Assembly (NCBI GenBank): GCA_031401815.1
Contig: JANNRW010000082.1
Location: forward strand, 1 to 39,163
Source of the DNA: JANNRW01 sp031401815
GTDB taxonomy: Bacteria; Desulfobacterota; Desulfuromonadia; Geobacterales; DSM-12255
DNA: 39,163 nt
Direction of reading: 5' to 3'
Position numbers and translations under genes: made by a program. Below, piece by piece: positions 38,092 to 39,163 of the stretch (the first letter of the stretch is position 1; each line of letters begins with the position of its first letter). Below the pieces are notes generated by a model. That model had not been told where the DNA came from, made no database searches, and saw only the letters and a list, made by a program, of their open reading frames with translations.

Positions 38092-39163
38092 TCAGGTATT
38101 GACGCGCAGGCGCTCTGTTGGATAAGGGTGGTAGATTCGCGGTAGTGGCAGCCAGCGTACAGCAATCCGCTCTATTCGATCCCATGTCATCCGACTCCGT
38201 TGACTTCGGCGCCGTAGCACCTGCCCCCATAGGCAGCGCAGGCGGTACCGGAACGCGCTCAGCTTTCGAGAGTTATTCGGTACTCCATAGTAGCGATAGT
38301 GACCCAGCAATACGACTTTCAACCATTTTCCTACTTCCGGGATGGCCCAATGCATCCGCTTGCGTAGCTCTACTTTAAGCTCTTGTAGCTTGCGGTGCAT
38401 CTTCTTCTGTATCGTTTGCCGTAGCACGGTGAACCACCCTTTTCTCGTCTTGCCGCACATGTGCGTAAATCCAAGAAAGTTGAATGTCTCTGGCGTGCCC
38501 TCGCCCCGCTCCTTACGATTATCGGCGGCAGTGCGACCGAATTCGATGAGGCGCGTTTTCTCGGGGTGTAGTTCCAGCTTGAAGCGCCTCAGGCGCTCTG
38601 TCATTTCCTGCTGAAACTGCTCGGCGTCAATGCGATACTGGAAACCGACCACAATGTCGTCAGCATAGCGCACGATTATTACATCTCCTCGCCTTGCCTG
38701 CTTCCGCCATTTGTCGGCCCAAAGGTCAAACACATAGTGGAGAAAGATATTTGCCAACAGTGGAGAAGCACTACCTCCCTGAGGGGTTCCTTCTTCTGAT
38801 TGTGTTACCTTTCCATCCTCCAGCACGCCCGCCTTGAGCCATTTTCTGACCTGTCGGATGACGCGCTGATCCGCGATTCGGTGCTCGATGAACTTAATCA
38901 GCCATTCGTGGTCGATGGCGTCGAAAAATCCACGGATGTCTGCATCGAGCACCCAGTTCACCTTCTTCTTTGTGATGCCACCCGTTATTGCATCCAACGC
39001 ATTATGCTGGCCGCGTTTGGGACGGAATCCATAAGAGAAGCCTTTGAAGTCGGTCTCATAGATGGGGTTCAAGATGTCTACGGTTGCTCTCTGGACGATC
39101 TTGTCTTCCAGTACGAGTATGCCTATCGGTCTTAAGCTGCCATCTGATTTGGGGACATATGTC
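38092..39163 (-). CDS. ltrA: Group II intron reverse transcriptase/maturase (partial)
   Basis: The C-terminal 357 residues of an intron-encoded protein are present; the N-terminus lies beyond the right edge, since the frame stays open upstream (VPKSDGSLRPIGI). The reverse transcriptase motifs RPIGI, GFSYGFRPKRG, the GTPQGGSASPLLANIFL block and the catalytic YADDIVV are intact. A maturase (domain X) region follows and ends in HPYPTERLRVNT. There is no HNH endonuclease domain after it, which fits class C or related introns. The protein splices the intron RNA and copies it into new sites. No frameshift is seen, so it may be active. Confidence 0.9.
   Translation of the reverse strand, partial: TYVPKSDGSLRPIGILVLEDKIVQRATVDILNPIYETDFKGFSYGFRPKRGQHNALDAITGGITKKKVNWVLDADIRGFFDAIDHEWLIKFIEHRIADQRVIRQVRKWLKAGVLEDGKVTQSEEGTPQGGSASPLLANIFLHYVFDLWADKWRKQARRGDVIIVRYADDIVVGFQYRIDAEQFQQEMTERLRRFKLELHPEKTRLIEFGRTAADNRKERGEGTPETFNFLGFTHMCGKTRKGWFTVLRQTIQKKMHRKLQELKVELRKRMHWAIPEVGKWLKVVLLGHYRYYGVPNNSRKLSAFRYRLRCLWGQVLRRRSQRSRMTWDRIERIAVRWLPLPRIYHPYPTERLRVNT

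Larger units (their letters stand above)
38008..39163 (-). mobile_element. Group II intron, 5' part outside the window
   Basis: The minus strand carries an intron-encoded reverse transcriptase directly followed by a typical domain V (38054-38086) and a domain VI-like hairpin (about 38010-38047, GGTGCCGGGTAACCGGCAT). The 3' splice site should lie near 38008-38014, after CTACCGCGAC; the exact base is not certain. The intron is thus about 40 bases from the R' box of site 4. Bacterial group II introns of class C are known to target attC sites, but here the insertion is near rather than in the site. Confidence 0.7.

Noticed and set aside
37851..38165. N-terminal extension of the transglutaminase-like protein
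   Set aside because: It crosses the attC-like site and the 3' part of the group II intron. The ATG at 37850 has a strong ribosome site and begins a normal signal peptide.

Overview
The window looks like a chromosomal segment of an anaerobic, Geobacter-like Desulfuromonadia bacterium. This rests on a 12-heme c-type cytochrome, three oxygen-sensitive radical SAM enzymes in one biosynthetic cluster, palindromic 'PSRQGRG'-type GC-rich repeats, and a Cys-less transglutaminase-like protein family I associate with Geobacter. The species cannot be named from the sequence alone.

Left part (54-27247, all minus strand, read from 27247 down to 54): one tightly packed polyene/fatty-acid-type gene cluster of 24 genes. 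Many neighbours are joined by ATGA, GTGA or TGATG overlaps. In transcription order it encodes a ketoreductase, a ketosynthase (KS), a CrtI-like FAD oxidoreductase, a KS, an ACP, a PlsC-like acyltransferase, a PaaK-like adenylating ligase, an MIO aromatic amino acid ammonia-lyase, a dehydratase, a LolA-like carrier, an MMPL exporter, an outer-membrane lipoprotein, a second dehydratase, a hotdog thioesterase, a KS and a chain-length factor (CLF). This set matches aryl polyene/flexirubin-type type II PKS clusters: lyase and ligase supply an aryl starter, KS/CLF/KR/DH build the polyene, and LolA/MMPL/lipoprotein move the product to the outer membrane. The same strand then continues with three consecutive radical SAM proteins (at least two with B12-type N-termini), an LpxL-like acyltransferase, a second ACP, a second KS, a second KS-like protein with His in place of the catalytic Cys, a PagL-like lipid A deacylase, and an ABC ATPase and permease. 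The second half looks like an extra lipid-modifying module joined to an aryl-polyene core.

The cluster is studded with palindromic repeats. Four copies of a roughly 110-160 bp GC-rich element fill intergenic gaps. In two of them the element appears to supply both the Shine-Dalgarno and the ATG of the exported-protein gene downstream.

Middle (27248-30278): a divergent 12-heme cytochrome with a strong terminator, then a relBE-like and a higBA-like toxin-antitoxin (TA) pair and a small membrane protein.

Right part (30296-39163): an apparently undescribed integron-type cassette array. Three well-formed attC-like sites (30296-30357, 31289-31345, 34240-34302) and one weaker site (37898-37970) share RYYYAAC/GTTRRRY ends. 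Each cassette's end box is complementary to its own start box, as integron recombination predicts. Cassette 1 holds a third TA pair and an orphan. Cassette 2 (about 3 kb) holds a MocR regulator, an OsmC-like protein and an unknown. Cassette 3 (about 3.7 kb) holds a 1008-residue transglutaminase-like exported protein overlapped by a small membrane protein, possibly a toxin/immunity pair. The window ends inside a group II intron whose reverse transcriptase runs off the right edge. No integrase gene, tRNA, rRNA or CRISPR array is visible.
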